Positions 36,391 through 48,973 of a stretch of DNA of 64,000 nucleotides are shown here, one piece after another. The stretch spans positions 2,958,001 to 3,022,000 of the forward strand of contig CANUEZ040000204.1 in assembly GCA_948099385.1 (NCBI GenBank), read 5' to 3'. Made by a program: the position numbers and the translations under genes. The stretch is from Fasciola hepatica (Eukaryota; Platyhelminthes; Trematoda; Plagiorchiida; Fasciolidae). How positions within the stretch are numbered: position 1 is the first letter of the stretch; each line of letters begins with the position of its first letter. The notes under the pieces are model-generated. The model saw only the letters and a program-made list of their open reading frames with translations. It was not told the origin of the DNA and did not search any database.

Positions 36391-39300
36391 AACAGCTGTA
36401 CAGTGCTTCCATAATTTTCAATGGTCAGTTCAGTGTTCAAGCTGCATGGAGAATCATATTATACAAATCTAATCTGCTACTGCTCAATTGCATTGTATCA
36501 GCAATTTGTGTGGATTGTTCATGAGGGAACGCCTTGGTTTTACTTAGGCCCATAAATGGAGAAGTGATGGAACATAGGATTGGATCGGTGTGCGAGAATT
36601 TGTTTCTCACCGTAAAAAGCCAATTTGAAAGCCGAAGCCAGTTTGGGGAGTGTGCTATATCATGTAGTGTATATGTTGAACAAAGCGTTCAGAGCCATAT
36701 CGGATAGCCTTGTGGTTCGGGTGTTCTATTGACAATCGTTCACCCCAACCCTTGTACGTGTCCCCGTGTAAACTCGGTCCATTTGCAATGCTCATGATTC
36801 CCTTAGGGGATCAAACAGCTGTACAGTGCTTCCAGAATTTTCAATGGACAGTTCAGTGTTCAAGCTGTATGGAGAATCATATTATACAAATCTACTCTGC
36901 TACTGCTCAATTGCATTGTATCAGCAATTTGTGTGGATTGTTCATAAAGGAATGCCTTGGTTTTACTTATTGCCATTAAATGAGAAATAATGGAACATAA
37001 GATTTGATCGATGTGCGAGAATTTGTTTCTCACCGTAAAAAGCCAATTTGAAAGCCGAAGCCAGTTTGGGGAGTGTGCTATATCATGTAGTGTAGATGTT
37101 GAACAAAGCGTTCAGAGCCATATCGGATAGCCTTGTGGTTCGGGTGTTCTATTGACAATCGTTCACCCCAACCCTTGTACGTGTCCCCGTGTGGACTCGG
37201 TCCATTTGCAATGCTCATGTTTCCCTTATGGGATCAAACAGCTGTACAGTGCTTCCATAATTTTCAATGGTCACTTCAGTGTTCAAGTTGCATGGAGAAT
37301 CATATTATACAAATCTACTCTGCTACTGTTCAATTGCATTGTATCAGCAATTTGTGTGGATTGTTCATAAGGGAATGCCTTGGTTTTACTTAGGCCCATA
37401 AATGGAGAAGTGATGGAACATAGGATTGGATCGGTGTGCGAGAATTTGGTTCTCACCGTAAAAAGCCAATTTGAAAGCCGAAGCCAGTTTGGGGAGTGTG
37501 CTATATCATGTAGTGTATATGTTGAACAAAGCGTTCAGAGCCATATCGGATAGCATTGTGGTTCGGGTGTTCTATTGACAATCGTTCACCCCAACCCTTG
37601 TACGTGTCCCCGTGTGGACTCGGTCCATTTGCAATGCTCATGATTCCCTTAGGGGATCAAACAGCTGTACAGTGCTTCCATAATTTTCAATGGTCAGTTC
37701 AGTGTTCAAGCTGTATGGAGAATCATATTATACAAATCTACTCTGCTACTGCTCAATTGCATTGTATCAGCAATTTGTGTGGATTGTTTATAAAGGAATG
37801 CCTTGGTTTTACTTATTGCCATTAAATGAGAAATAATGGAACATAAGATTTGATCGATGTGCGAGAATTTGTTTCTCACCGTAAAAAGCCAATTTGAAAG
37901 CCGAAGCCAGTTTGGGGAGTGTGCTATATCATGTAGTGTATATGTTGAACAAAGCGTTCAGAGCCATATCGGATAGCCTTGTGGTTCGGGTGTTCTATTG
38001 ACAATCGTTCACCCCAACCCTTGTACGTGTCCCCGTGTGGACTCGGTCCATTTGCAATGCTCATGTTTCCCTTAGCGGATCAAACATCTGTACAGTGCTT
38101 CCATAATTTGCAATGGTCACTTCAGTGTTCAAGCTACATGGAGAATCATATCATACAAATCTACTCTGTTACTGCTCAATTGCATTGTATCAGCAATTTG
38201 TGTGGATTGTTCATAAGGGAATGCCTTGGTTTTACTTAGGCCCATAAATGGAGAAGTGATGGAACATAGGATTGGATCGGTGTGCGAGAATTTGTTTCTC
38301 ACCGTAAAAAGCCAATTTGAAAGCCGAAGCCAGTTTGGGGAGTGTGCTATATCATGTAGTGTATATGTTGAACAAAGCGTTCAGAGCCATATCGGATAGC
38401 CTTGTTGTTCGGGTGTTCTATTGACAATCGTTCACCCCAACCCTTGTACGTGTCCCCGTGTGGACTCGGTCCATTTGCAATGCTCATGATTCCCTTAGGG
38501 GATCAAACATCTGTACAGTGCTTCCATAATTTGCAATGGTCACTTCAGTGTTCAAGCTGCATGGAGAATCATATTATACAAATCTACTCTGCTACTGCTC
38601 AATTGCATTGTATCAGCAATTAGTGTGGATTGTTCATAAGGGAATGCCTTGGTTTTACTTAGGCCCATAAATGGAGAAGTGATGGAACGTAGGATTGGAT
38701 CGGTGTGCGAGAATTTGTTTCTCACCGTAAAAAGCCAATTTGAAAGCCGAAGCCAGTTTGGGGAGTGTGCTATATCATGTAGTGTATATGTTGAACAAAG
38801 CGTTCAGAGCCATATCGGATAGCCTTGTGGTTCGGGTGTTCTATTGACAATCGTTCACCCCAACCCTTGTACGTGTCCCCGTGTGGACTCGGTCCATTTG
38901 CAATGCTCATGATTACTTAGAGTTTTGAAACAGCTGTACAGTGCTTCCATAATTTTCAATGGTCAGTTCAGTGTTCAAGCTGTATGGAGAATCATATTAT
39001 ACAAATCTACTCTGCTACTGCTCAATTGCATTGTATCAGCAATTAGTGTGGATTGTTCATAAGGGAATGCCTTGGTTTTACTTAGGCCCATAAATGGAGA
39101 AGTGATGGAACGTAGGATTGGATCGGTGTGCGAGAATTTGTTTCTCACCGTAAAAAGCCAATTTGAAAGCCGAAGCCAGTTTGGGGAGTGTGCTATATCA
39201 TGTAGTGTATATGTTGAACAAAGCGTTCAGAGCCATATCGGATAGCCTTGTTGTTCGGGTGTTCTATTGACAATCGTTCACTCCAACCCTTGTACGTGTC

Positions 39301-40180
39301 CCCGTGTGGGCTCGGTCCATTTGCAATGCTCATGATTCCATTAGGGGATCAAACAGCTATACAGTGCTTCCATAATTTTCAATCGTCAGTTCAGTGTTCA
39401 AGCTGCATGGAGAATCATATTATATAAATCTACTCTGCTACTGATCTATTGCATTGTACGAGCATTCTTTGTGGATTGTTCATAAGGGAATGCCTTGGTT
39501 TTACTTATTGCCATTAAAGGAGAACTGATGGAACATAGGATTGGATCGGTGTGCGAGAATTTGGTTCTCACCGTAAGATGCCAATTTGAAAGCCGAAGCC
39601 AATTTGCGGAGTGTGCTTTATCATGTAGTGTAGATGTTGAACAAAGCGTTCAGAGCCATATCGGATAGCCTTGTGGTTCGGGTGTTCTATTGACAATCGT
39701 TCACCCCAACCCTTGTACGTGTCCCCTTGTGGACTTGGTCCATTTGCAATGCTCATGATTCCATTAGGGGATCAAACAGCTATACAGTGCTTCCATAATT
39801 TTCAATGGTCAGTTCAGTGTTCAAGCTGCATGGAGAATCATATTATACAAATCTACTCTGCTACTGCTCAATTGCATTGTATCAGCAATTTGTGTGGATT
39901 GTTCATAAGGGAATGCCTTGGTTTTACTTAGGCCCATAAATGGAGAAGTGATGGAACATAGGATTGGATCGGTGTGCGAGAATTTGTTCCTCACCGTAAA
40001 AACTAATTTGAAAGCCGAAGCCAGTTTGGGGAGTGTGCTATATCATGTAGTGTATATGTTGAACAAAGCGTTCAGAGCCATATCGGATAGCCTTGTGGTT
40101 CGGGTGTTCTATTGACAATCGTTCACCCCAACCCTTGTACGTGTCCCCGTGTGGACTTGGTCCATTTGCAATTCTCATGA

Positions 40181-40194
40181 TTCCGCTAGCGGAA
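40181..40194. other. Perfect 14-bp palindrome TTCCGCTAGCGGAA
   Basis: Lies at monomer positions 89-102 in the copy starting at 40093. I saw this allele only once. Several bases differ from the majority form, yet both halves match perfectly. Confidence 0.9.
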
Positions 40195-41361
40195 CAAACA
40201 GCTGTACAGTGCTTCCATAATTTTCAATGGTCAGTTCAGTGTTCAAGCTGCATGGAGAATCATATTATACAAATCTACTCTGCTTCTGCTCAATTGCATT
40301 GTATCAGCAATTTGTGTGGATTGTTCATGAGCGAATGACTTGGTTTTACTTAGGCCCATAAATGGAGAAGTGATGGAACATAGGATTGGATCGGTGTGCG
40401 AGAATTTGGTTCTCACCGTAAAATGCCAATTTGAAAGCCGAAGCCAATTTGGGGAGTGTGCTATATCATGTAGTGTAGATGTTGAACAAAGCGTTCAGAG
40501 CCATATCGGATAGCCTTGTGGTTCGGGTGTTCTATTGACAATCGTTCACCCCAACCCATGTACGTGTCCCCGTGTGGACTCGGTCCATTTGCAATGCTCA
40601 TGATTCCCTTAGCGGATCAAACAGCTGTACAGTGCTTCCATAATTTTCAATGGTCACTTCAGTGTTCAAGCTTCATGGAAAATCATATTATACAAATCTA
40701 CACTGCTACTGCTCAATTGCATTGTATCAGCAATTTGTGTGGATTGTTCATAAGGGAATGCCTTGGTTCTACTTAGGCCCATAAATGGAGAAGTGATGGA
40801 ACATAGGATTGGATCGGTGTGCGAGAATTTGGTTCTCACCGTAAAAAGCCAATTTGAAAGCCGAAGCCAGTTTGGGGAGTGTGCTATATCATGTAGTGTA
40901 TATGTTGAACAAAGCGTTCAGAGCCATATCGGATAGCCTTGTGGTTCGGGTGTTCTATTGACAATCGTTCACCCCAACCCTTGTACGTGTCCCCGTGTGG
41001 ACTCGGTCCATTTGCAATGCTCATGATTCCCTTAGCGGATCAAACATCATTACTCTGCTTCCATAATTTTCAATGGTCAGTTCAGTGTTCAAGCTGCATG
41101 GAGAATCATATTATACAAATCTACTCTGCTACTGCTCAATTGCATTGTATCAGCAATTAGTGTGGATTGTTCATAAGGGAATGCCTTGGTTTTACTTAGG
41201 CCCATAAATGGAGAAGTGATGGAACATATGATTGGATCGGTGTGCGAGAATTTGGTTCTCACCGTAAAAAGCCAATTTGAAAGCCGAAGCCAGTTTGGAG
41301 AGTGTGCTATATCATGTAGTGTATATGTTGAACAAAGCGTTCAGACCCATATCGGATAGCC

Positions 41362-41784
41362 TTGTTGTTCGGGTGTTCTATTGACAATCGTTCACCCCAA
41401 CCCTTGTACGTGTCCCCGTGTGGACTCGGTCCATGTGCAATGCTCATGATTCCCTTAGGGGATCAAACAGCTGTTCAGTGCTTCCATAATTTTCAATGGT
41501 CAGTTCAGTGTTCAAGCTGCATGGAGAATCATATTATACAAATCTACTCTGCTACTGCTCAATTGCATTGTATCAGCAATTTGTGTGGATTGTTCATAAG
41601 GGAATGCCTTGGTTTTACTTAGGCCCATAAATGGAGAAGTGATGAAACAGAGGATTGGATCGGTGTGGAGGAATTATATTCCGACCGTAAAAAGCCAACC
41701 TAAAATGCGAAGCCAGTTTGGGGAGTGTGCTATATCATGTAGTGTATATGTTGAACAAAGCGTTCAGAGCCATATCGGATAGCC
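41362..41784 (+). repeat. Monomer with TTCCGACCG tail, copy 1
   Basis: The front has TTGTTGTTCGGG, CCATGTGCAATG and CTGTTCAG. The tail reads GGAGGAATTATATTCCGACC followed by AAGCCAACCTAAAATGCG. It recurs at 44322, seven monomers away, and in related form at 53203 and 55741. Confidence 0.87.
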
Positions 41785-42629
41785 TTGTGGTTCGGGTGTT
41801 CTATTGACAATCGTTCACCCCAACCCTTGTACGTGTCCCCGTGTGGACTCGGTCCATTTGCAATGCTCATGATTCCCTTAGTGGATCAAACAGCTGTACA
41901 GTGCTTCCATAATTTTCAATGGTCAGTTCAGTGTTCAAGCTGCATGGAGAATCATATTATACAAATCTACTCTGCTACTGCTCAATTGCATTGTATCAGC
42001 AATTTGTGTGGATTGTTCATGAGGGAACGCCTTGGTTTTACTTAGGCCCATAAATGGAGAAGTGATGGAACATAGGATTGGATCGGTGTGCGAGAATTTG
42101 TTTCTCACCGTAAAAAGCCAATTTGAAAGCCGAAGCCAGTTTGGGGAGTGTGCTATATCATGTAGTGTATATGTTGAACAAAGCGTTCAGAGCCATATCG
42201 GATATCCTTGTGGTTCGGGTGTTCTATTGACAATCGTTCACCCCAACCCTTGTACGTGTCCCGTGTGGACTCGGTCCATTTGCAATTCTCATGATTCCCT
42301 TAGGGGATCAAACAGCTGTACAGTGCTTCCTTAATTTTCAATGGTCAGTTCAGTGTTCAAGCTGCATGGAGAATCATGTTATACAAATCTACTCTGCTAC
42401 TGCTCAATTGCATTGTATCAGCAATTTGTGTGGATTGTTCATAAGGGAATGACTTGGTTTTACTTAGGCCCATAAATGGAGAAGTGATGGAACGTAGGAT
42501 TGGATCGGTGTGCGAGAATTTGTTTCTCACCTTAAAAAGCCAATTTGAAAGCCGAAGCCAGTTTGAGGAGTGTGCTATATCATGTAGTGTATATGTTGAA
42601 CAAAGCGTTCAGAGCCATATCGGATATCC
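41785..42629 (+). repeat. Two monomers of domain 7
   Basis: Monomers at 41785 (AGTGGATC, near consensus) and 42208 (422 bp, GTGTCCCGTGTGG lacking one C). Both monomer boundaries after 41785 read GGATATCC instead of GGATAGCC, removing a stop and giving the longer spurious open frame at 42032-42334. Confidence 0.82.
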
Positions 42630-42714
42630 TTGTGGTTCGGGTGTTCTATTGACAATCGTTCACCCCAACCCTTGTACGTGTCCCCGTGTGGACTCGGTCC
42701 ATTTGCAATGCCCA

Positions 42715-42733
42715 TGATTCCCTTAGGGAATCA
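42715..42733. other. Perfect 19-bp palindrome (9-bp arms, central T)
   Basis: TGATTCCCTTAGGGAATCA: a single G-to-A change from the majority allele makes all nine arm pairs match. First of seven such copies. Confidence 0.92.
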
Positions 42734-43559
42734 ACAGCTGTACAGTGCTTCCTTAATTTTCAATGGTCAGTTCAGTGTTCAAGCTGCATGGAGAATCATA
42801 TTATACAAATCTACTCTGCTACTGCTCAATTGCATTGTATCAGCAATTTGTGTGGATTGTTCATAAGGGAATGCCTTGGTTTTACTTAGGCCCATAAATG
42901 GAGAAGTGATGGAACGTAGGATTGGATCGGTGTGCGAGAATTTGTTTCTCACCGTAAAAAGCCAATTTGAAAGCCGAAGCCAGTTTGGGGAGTGTGCTAT
43001 ATCATGTAGTGTATATGTTGAACAAAGCGTTCAGAGCCATATCGGATAGCCTTGTGGTTCGGGTGTTCTATTGACAATCGTTCACCCCAACCCTTGTACG
43101 TGTCCCCGTGTGGACTCGGTCCATTTGCAATTCTCATGATTCCCTTAGCGGATCAAACAGCTGTACAGTGCTTACATATTTTGCAATGGTCAGTTCAGTG
43201 TTCAAGCTGCATGGAGAATCATATTATACAAATCTACTCTGCTACTGCTCAATTGCATTGTATCAGCAATTTGTGTGGATTGTTCATAAGGGAATGCCTT
43301 GGTTTTACTTAGGCCCATAAATGGAGAAGTGATGGAACGTAGGATTGGATCGGTGTGCGAGAATTTGTTTCTCACCTTAAAAAGCCAATTTGAAAGCCGA
43401 AGCCAGTTTGGGGAGTGTGCTATATCATGTAGTGTATATGTTGAACAAAGCGTTCAGAGCCATATCGGATAGCCTTGTGGTTTGGGTGTTCTATTGACAA
43501 TCGTTCACCCCAACCCTTGTACGTGTCCCCGTGTGGACTCGGTCCATTTGCAATGCCCA

Positions 43560-43578
43560 TGATTCCCTTAGGGAATCA
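43560..43578. other. Perfect 19-bp palindrome (9-bp arms, central T)
   Basis: AGGGAATCA allele in the monomer at 43475. Confidence 0.92.
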
Positions 43579-43897
43579 AACAGCTGTACAGTGCTTCCTT
43601 AATTTTCAATGGTCAGTTCAGTGTTCAAGCTGCATGGAGAATCATATTATACAAATCTACTCTGCTACTGCTCAATTGCATTGTATCAGCAATTTGTGTG
43701 GATTGTTCATAAGGGAATGCCTTGGTTTTACTTAGGCCCATAAATGGAGAAGTGATGGAACATAGGATTGGATCGGTGTGCGAGAATTCGTTTCTCACCG
43801 TAAAAAGCCAATTTGGAAGCCGAAGCCAGTTTGGGGAGTGTGCTATATCATGTAGTGTATATGTTGAACAAAGCGTTCAGAGCCATATCGGATAGCC

Positions 43898-44321
43898 TTG
43901 TGGTTCGGGTGTTCTATTGACAATCGTTCACCCCAACCCTTGTACGTGTCCCCGTGTGGACTCGGTCCATTTGCAATGCTCATGATTCCCTTAGGGGATC
44001 AAACAGCTGTACAGTGCTTCCTTAATTTTCAATGGTCACTTCAGTGTTCAAGCTGCATGGAGAATCATATTATACGAAACTAATCTGCTACTGCTCAATT
44101 GCATTGTATCAGCAATTTGAGTAGATTGTTCATAAAGGAATGCCTTGGTTTTACTTAGGCCCATAAATGGAGAAGTAATGGAACAGAGGATTGGATCGGT
44201 GTGCGAGAATTTGTTTCTCACCGTAAAAAGCCAATTTGGAAAGCCGAAGCCAGTTTGAGAAGTGTGCTATATCATGTAGTGTAGATGTTGAACAAAGCGT
44301 TCAGACCCATATCGGATAGCC
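43898..44321 (+). repeat. 424-bp monomer with TACGAAACTAATC allele
   Basis: Has TACGAAACTAATC near position 176, GAGTAGATTG, GAAGTAATGG and an extra A in TTTGGAAAGCCG. Its right part matches that of the monomer at 46012, making the latter a likely hybrid. Confidence 0.85.
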
Positions 44322-45167
44322 TTGTTGTTCGGGTGTTCTATTGACAATCGTTCACCCCAACCCTTGTACGTGTCCCCGTGTGGACTCGGTCCATTTGCAA
44401 TGCTCATGATTCCCTTAGGGGATCAAACAGCTGTTCAGTGCTTCCATAATTTTCAATGGTCAGTTCAGTGTTCAAGCTGCATGGAGAATCATATTATACA
44501 AATCTACTCTGCTACTGCTCAATTGCATTGTATCAGCAATTTGTGTGGATTGTTCATAAGGGAATGCCTTGGTTTTACTTAGGCCCATAAATGGAGAAGT
44601 GATGAAACAGAGGATTGGATCGGTGTGGAGGAATTATATTCCGACCGTAAAAAGCCAACCTAAAATGCGAAGCCAGTTTGGGGAGTGTGCTATATCATGT
44701 AGTGTATATGTTGAACAAAGCGTTCAGACCCATATCGGATAGCCTTGTGGTTCGGGTGTTCTGTTGACAATCGTTCACCCCAACCCTTGTACGTGTCCCC
44801 GTGTGTACTCGGTCCATGTGCAATGCTCATGATTCCCTTAGGGGATCAAACAGCTGTTCAGTGCTTCCATAATTTTCAATGGTCAGTTCAGTGTTCAAGC
44901 TGCATGGAGAATCATATTATACAAATCTACTCTGCTACTGCTCAATTGCATTGTATCAGCAATTTGTGTGGATTGTTCATAAGGGAATGCCTTGGTTTTA
45001 CTTAGGCCCATAAATGGAGAAGTGATGGAACGTAGGATTGGATCGGTGTGCGAGAATTTGTTTCTCACCTTAAAAAGCCAATTTGAAAGCCGAAGCCAGT
45101 TTGAGGAGTGTGCTATATCATGTAGTGTATATGTTGAACAAAGCGTTCAGAGCCATATCGGATAGCC
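44322..45167 (+). repeat. Two monomers with CTGTTCAG allele; TTCCGACCG tail copy 2
   Basis: The monomer at 44322 repeats the TTCCGACCG tail of 41362 at an offset of 2960 bp. The monomer at 44745 shares CCATGTGCAATG and CTGTTCAG with 41362 but has an ordinary tail. The original type therefore appears split over two adjacent copies. Confidence 0.84.
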
Positions 45168-45252
45168 TTGTGGTTTGGGTGTTCTATTGACAATCGTTCA
45201 CCCCAACCCTTGTACGTGTCCCCGTGTGGACTCGGTCCATTTGCAATGCCCA

Positions 45253-45271
45253 TGATTCCCTTAGGGAATCA
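45253..45271. other. Perfect 19-bp palindrome (9-bp arms, central T)
   Basis: AGGGAATCA allele in the monomer at 45168, which also lacks one A just downstream. Confidence 0.92.
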
Positions 45272-46096
45272 ACAGCTGTACAGTGCTTCCTTAATTTTCA
45301 ATGGTCAGTTCAGTGTTCAAGCTGCATGGAGAATCATATTATACAAATCTACTCTGCTACTGCTCAATTGCATTGTATCAGCAATTTGTGTGGATTGTTC
45401 ATAAGGGAATGCCTTGGTTTTACTTAGGCCCATAAATGGAGAAGTGATGGAACATAGGATTGGATCGGTGTGCGAGAATTTGGTTCTCACCGTAAAAAGC
45501 CAATTTGAAAGCCGAAGCCAGTTTGGGGAGTGTGCTATATCATGTAGTGTATATGTTGAACAAAGCGTTCAGAGCCATATCGGATAGCCTTGTGGTTCGG
45601 GTGTTCTATTGACAATCGTTCACCCCAACCCTTGTACGTGTCCCGTGTGGACTCGGTCCATTTGCAATTCTCATGATTCCCTTAGCGGATCAAACAGCTG
45701 TACAGTGCTTACATATTTTGCAATGGTCAGTTCAGTGTTCAAGCTGCATGGAGAATCATATTATACAAATCTACTCTGCTACTGCTCAATTGCATTGTAT
45801 CAGCAATTTGTGTGGATTGTTCATAAGGGAATGCCTTGGTTTTACTTAGGCCCATAAATGGAGAAGTGATGGAACGTAGGATTGGATCGGTGTGCGAGAA
45901 TTTGTTTCTCACCTTAAAAAGCCAATTTGAAAGCCGAAGCCAGTTTGGGGAGTGTGCTATATCATGTAGTGTATATGTTGAACAAAGCGTTCAGAGCCAT
46001 ATCGGATAGCCTTGTGGTTCGGGTGTTCTATTGACAATCGTTCACCCCAACCCTTGTACGTGTCCCCGTGTGGACTCGGTCCATTTGCAATGCCCA

Positions 46097-46115
46097 TGAT
46101 TCCCTTAGGGAATCA
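46097..46115. other. Perfect 19-bp palindrome (9-bp arms, central T)
   Basis: AGGGAATCA allele in the monomer at 46012. Confidence 0.92.
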
Positions 46116-46435
46116 AACAGCTGTACAGTGCTTCCTTAATTTTCAATGGTCAGTTCAGTGTTCAAGCTGCATGGAAAATCATATTATACAAATCTACTCT
46201 GCTACTGCTCAATTGCATTGTATCAGCAATTTGTGTGGATTGTTCATATGGGAATGCCTTGGTTTTACTTAGGCCCATAAATGGAGAAGTAATGGAACAG
46301 AGGATTGGATCGGTGTGCGAGAATTTGTTTCTCACCGTAAAAAGCCAATTTGGAAAGCCGAAGCCAGTTTGAGAAGTGTGCTATATCATGTAGTGTATAT
46401 GTTGAACAAAGCGTTCAGAGCCATATCGGAGAGCC

Positions 46436-47281
46436 TTGTGGTTTGGGTGTTCTATTGACAATCGTTCACCCCAACCCTTGTACGTGTCCCCGTGTGGACT
46501 CGGTCCATGTGCAATGCCCATGATTCCCTTAGGGAATCAAACAGCTGTACAGTGCTTCCTTAATTTTCAATGGTCAGTTCAGTGTTCAAGCTGCATGGAG
46601 AATCATATTATACAAATCTACTCTGCTACTGCTCAATTGCATTGTATCAGCAATTTGTGTGGATTGTTCATAAGGGAATGCCTTGGTTCTACTTAGGCCC
46701 ATAAATGGAGAAGTGATGGAACATAGGATTGGATCGGTGTGCGAGAATTTGTTTCTCACCGTAAAAAGCCAATTTGAAAGCCGAAGCCAGTTTGGGGAGT
46801 GTGCTATATCATGTAGTGTATATGTTGAACAAAGCGTTCAGAGCCATATCGGATAGCCTTGTGGTTCGGGTGTTCTATTGACAATCGTTCACCCCAACCC
46901 TTGTACGTGTCCCCGTGTGGACTCGGTCCATTTGCAATGCTCATGATTCCCTTAGCGGATCAAACATCATTACTCTGCTTCCATAATTTTCAATGGTCAG
47001 TTCAGTGTCCAAGCTGCATGGAGAATCATATTATACGAAACTAATCTGCTACTGCTCAATTGCATTGTATCAGCAATTTGAGTAGATTGTTCATAAAGGA
47101 ATGCCTTGGTTTTACTTAGGCCCATAAATGGAGAAGTAATGGAACATAGGATTGGATCGGTGTGCAAGAATTTGGTTCTCACCGTAAAAAGCCAATTTGA
47201 AAGCCGAAGCCAGTTTGGGGAGTGTGCTATATCATGTAGTGTATATGTTGAACAAAGCGTTCAGAGCCATATCGGATAGCC
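46436..47281 (+). repeat. Two monomers joining domains 7 and 8
   Basis: The monomer at 46436 is preceded by GGAGAGCC and combines CCATGTGCAATG with AGGGAATCAAAC. The monomer at 46859 has AAACATCATTACTCTGC with GTGTCCAAGC and TACGAAACTAATC. It is the likely source of the fourth member of the following HOR. Confidence 0.82.
46521..46539. other. Perfect 19-bp palindrome (9-bp arms, central T)
   Basis: AGGGAATCA allele in the monomer at 46436, on a CCATGTGC background. Confidence 0.92.
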
Positions 47282-48973
47282 TTGTTGTTCGGGTGTTCCA
47301 TTGACAATCGTTCACCCCAACCCTTGTACGTGTCCCCGTGTGGACTCGGTCCATTTGCAATGCTCATGATTCCATTAGGGGATCAAACAGCTGTACAGTG
47401 CTTCCATCATTTTCAATGGTCAGTTCAGTGTTCAAGCTGCATGGAGAATCATATTATATAAATCTACTCTGCTACTGCTCTATTGCATTGTACGAGCAAT
47501 CTATGTGGATTGTTCATGAAGGAATGCCTTGGTTTTACTTAGGCCCATAAATGGAGAAGTAATGGAATATAGGATTGGATCGGTGTGCGAGAATTTGGTT
47601 CTCACCGTAAAATGCCAATTTGAAAGCCGAAGCCAATTTGGGGAGTGTGCTATATCATGTAGTGTAGATGTTGAACAAAGCGTTCAGAGCCATATCGGAT
47701 AGCCTTGTGGTTCGGGTGTTCTATTGACATTCGTTCACCCCAACCCTTGTACGTGTCCCCGTGTGGACTCGGTCCATTTGCAATGCTCATGATTCCCTTA
47801 GCGGATCAAACAGCTGTACAGTGCTTCCATAATTTTCAATGGTCACTTCAGTGTTCAAGCTGCATGGAGAATCATATTATACAAATCTACTCTGCTACTG
47901 CTCAATTGCATTGTATCAGCAATTTGTGTGGATTGTTCATAAGGGAATGCCTTGGTTCTACTTATACAAATGAATGCAGAAGTGATGGAACATAGAATTG
48001 GATCGGTGTGCGAGAATTTGGTTCTCACCGTAAAAAGCCAATTTGAAAGCCGAAGCCAGTTTGGGGAGTGTGCTATATCATGTAGTGTATATGTTTAACA
48101 AAGCGTTCAGAGCCATATCGGATAGCGTTGTGGTTCGGGTGTTCTATTGACAATCGTTCACCCCAACCCTTGTACGTGTCCCCGTGTGGACTCGGTCCAT
48201 TTGCAATTCTCATGATTTTCTTAGGGGATCAAACAGCTGTACAGTGCTTCCATAATTTTCAAAGGTCAGTTCAGTGTTCAAGCTGCATGGAGAATCATAT
48301 TATACAAATCTACTCTGCTACTGCTCAATTGCATTGTATCAGCAATTAGTGTGGATTGTTCATAAGGGAATGCCTTGGTTTTACTTAGGCCCATAAATTG
48401 AGAAGTGATGGAACATATGATTGGATCGGTGTGCGAGAATTTGGTTCTCACCGTAAAAAGCCAATTTGAAAGCCGAAGCCAGTTTGGAGAGTGTGCTATA
48501 TCATGTAGTGTATATGTTGAACAAAGCGTTCAGAGCCATATGGGATAGCCTTGTGGTTCGGGTGTTCTATTGACAATCGTTCACCCCAACCCTTGTACGT
48601 GTCCCCGTGTGGACTCGGTCCATTTGCAATGCTCATGATTCCCTTAGCGGATCAAACATCATTACTCTGCTTCCATAATTTTCAATGGTCAGTTCAGTGT
48701 TCAAGCTGCATGGAGAATCATATTATACGAAACTAATCTGCTACTGCTCAATTGCATTGTATCAGCAATTTGAGTAGATTGTTCATAAAGGAATGCCTTG
48801 GTTTTACTTAGGCCCATAAATGGAGAAGTAATGGAACATAGGATTGGATCGGTGTGCAAGAATTTGGTTCTCACCGTAAAAAGCCAATTTGAAAGCCGAA
48901 GCCAGTTTGGGGAGTGTGCTATATCATGTAGTGTATATGTTGAACAAAGCGTTCAGAGCCATATCGGATAGCC
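47282..48973 (+). repeat. 4-mer HOR of domain 8, copy 1 (1692 bp)
   Basis: Members: 47282 (TTGTTGTTCGGGTGTTCCATTG, split here as TTGTTG...TTCCATTG; TACGAGCAATCTATG), 47705 (GACATTCG; TTATACAAATGAATGCAG; TATGTTTAACAAAG), 48128 (GGATAGCGTTG; GATTTTCTTAGG; TTCAAAGGTC) and 48551 (CATCATTACTCTGC; TACGAAACTAATC). The unit is exactly four 423-bp monomers. Confidence 0.93.

Larger units (their letters stand above)
35018..41361 (+). repeat. Domain 6, right part: mixed monomers
   Basis: Fifteen monomers (starts 35018 to 40939). The alternative segment TTATTGCCATTAAATGAG with AATAATGGAACATAAG replaces the usual TTAGGCCCATAAATGG at 35699, 36968 and 37814, in monomers 3 and 2 apart. A related form, TTATTGCCATTAAAGGAG, occurs near 39505. 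No regular HOR is visible. Many copies are close to the majority sequence. Confidence 0.82.
42630..43897 (+). repeat. Three-monomer block of domain 7, copy 1
   Basis: Monomers at 42630 (AGGGAATCAACAG), 43052 (CAATTCTCATG, CTTACATATTTTGC) and 43475 (GCCCATG, AGGGAATCAAAC). The same order occurs at 45168-46435, 2538 bp (six monomer lengths) to the right. Confidence 0.87.
45168..46435 (+). repeat. Three-monomer block of domain 7, copy 2
   Basis: Monomers at 45168, 45590 and 46012 match 42630-43897. The second also shares the GTGTCCCGTGTGG deletion of 42208. The third has a right part of 43898 type (GAAGTAATGGAACAGAGG, GGAAAGCCG), indicating a crossover about 46230-46290. Confidence 0.85.

Noticed and set aside
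42032..42334. 100-codon open frame crossing a monomer boundary
   Set aside because: It exists only because GGATAGCC is GGATATCC at this boundary. The same effect is seen at 1250, 12827, 20431 and 55988.
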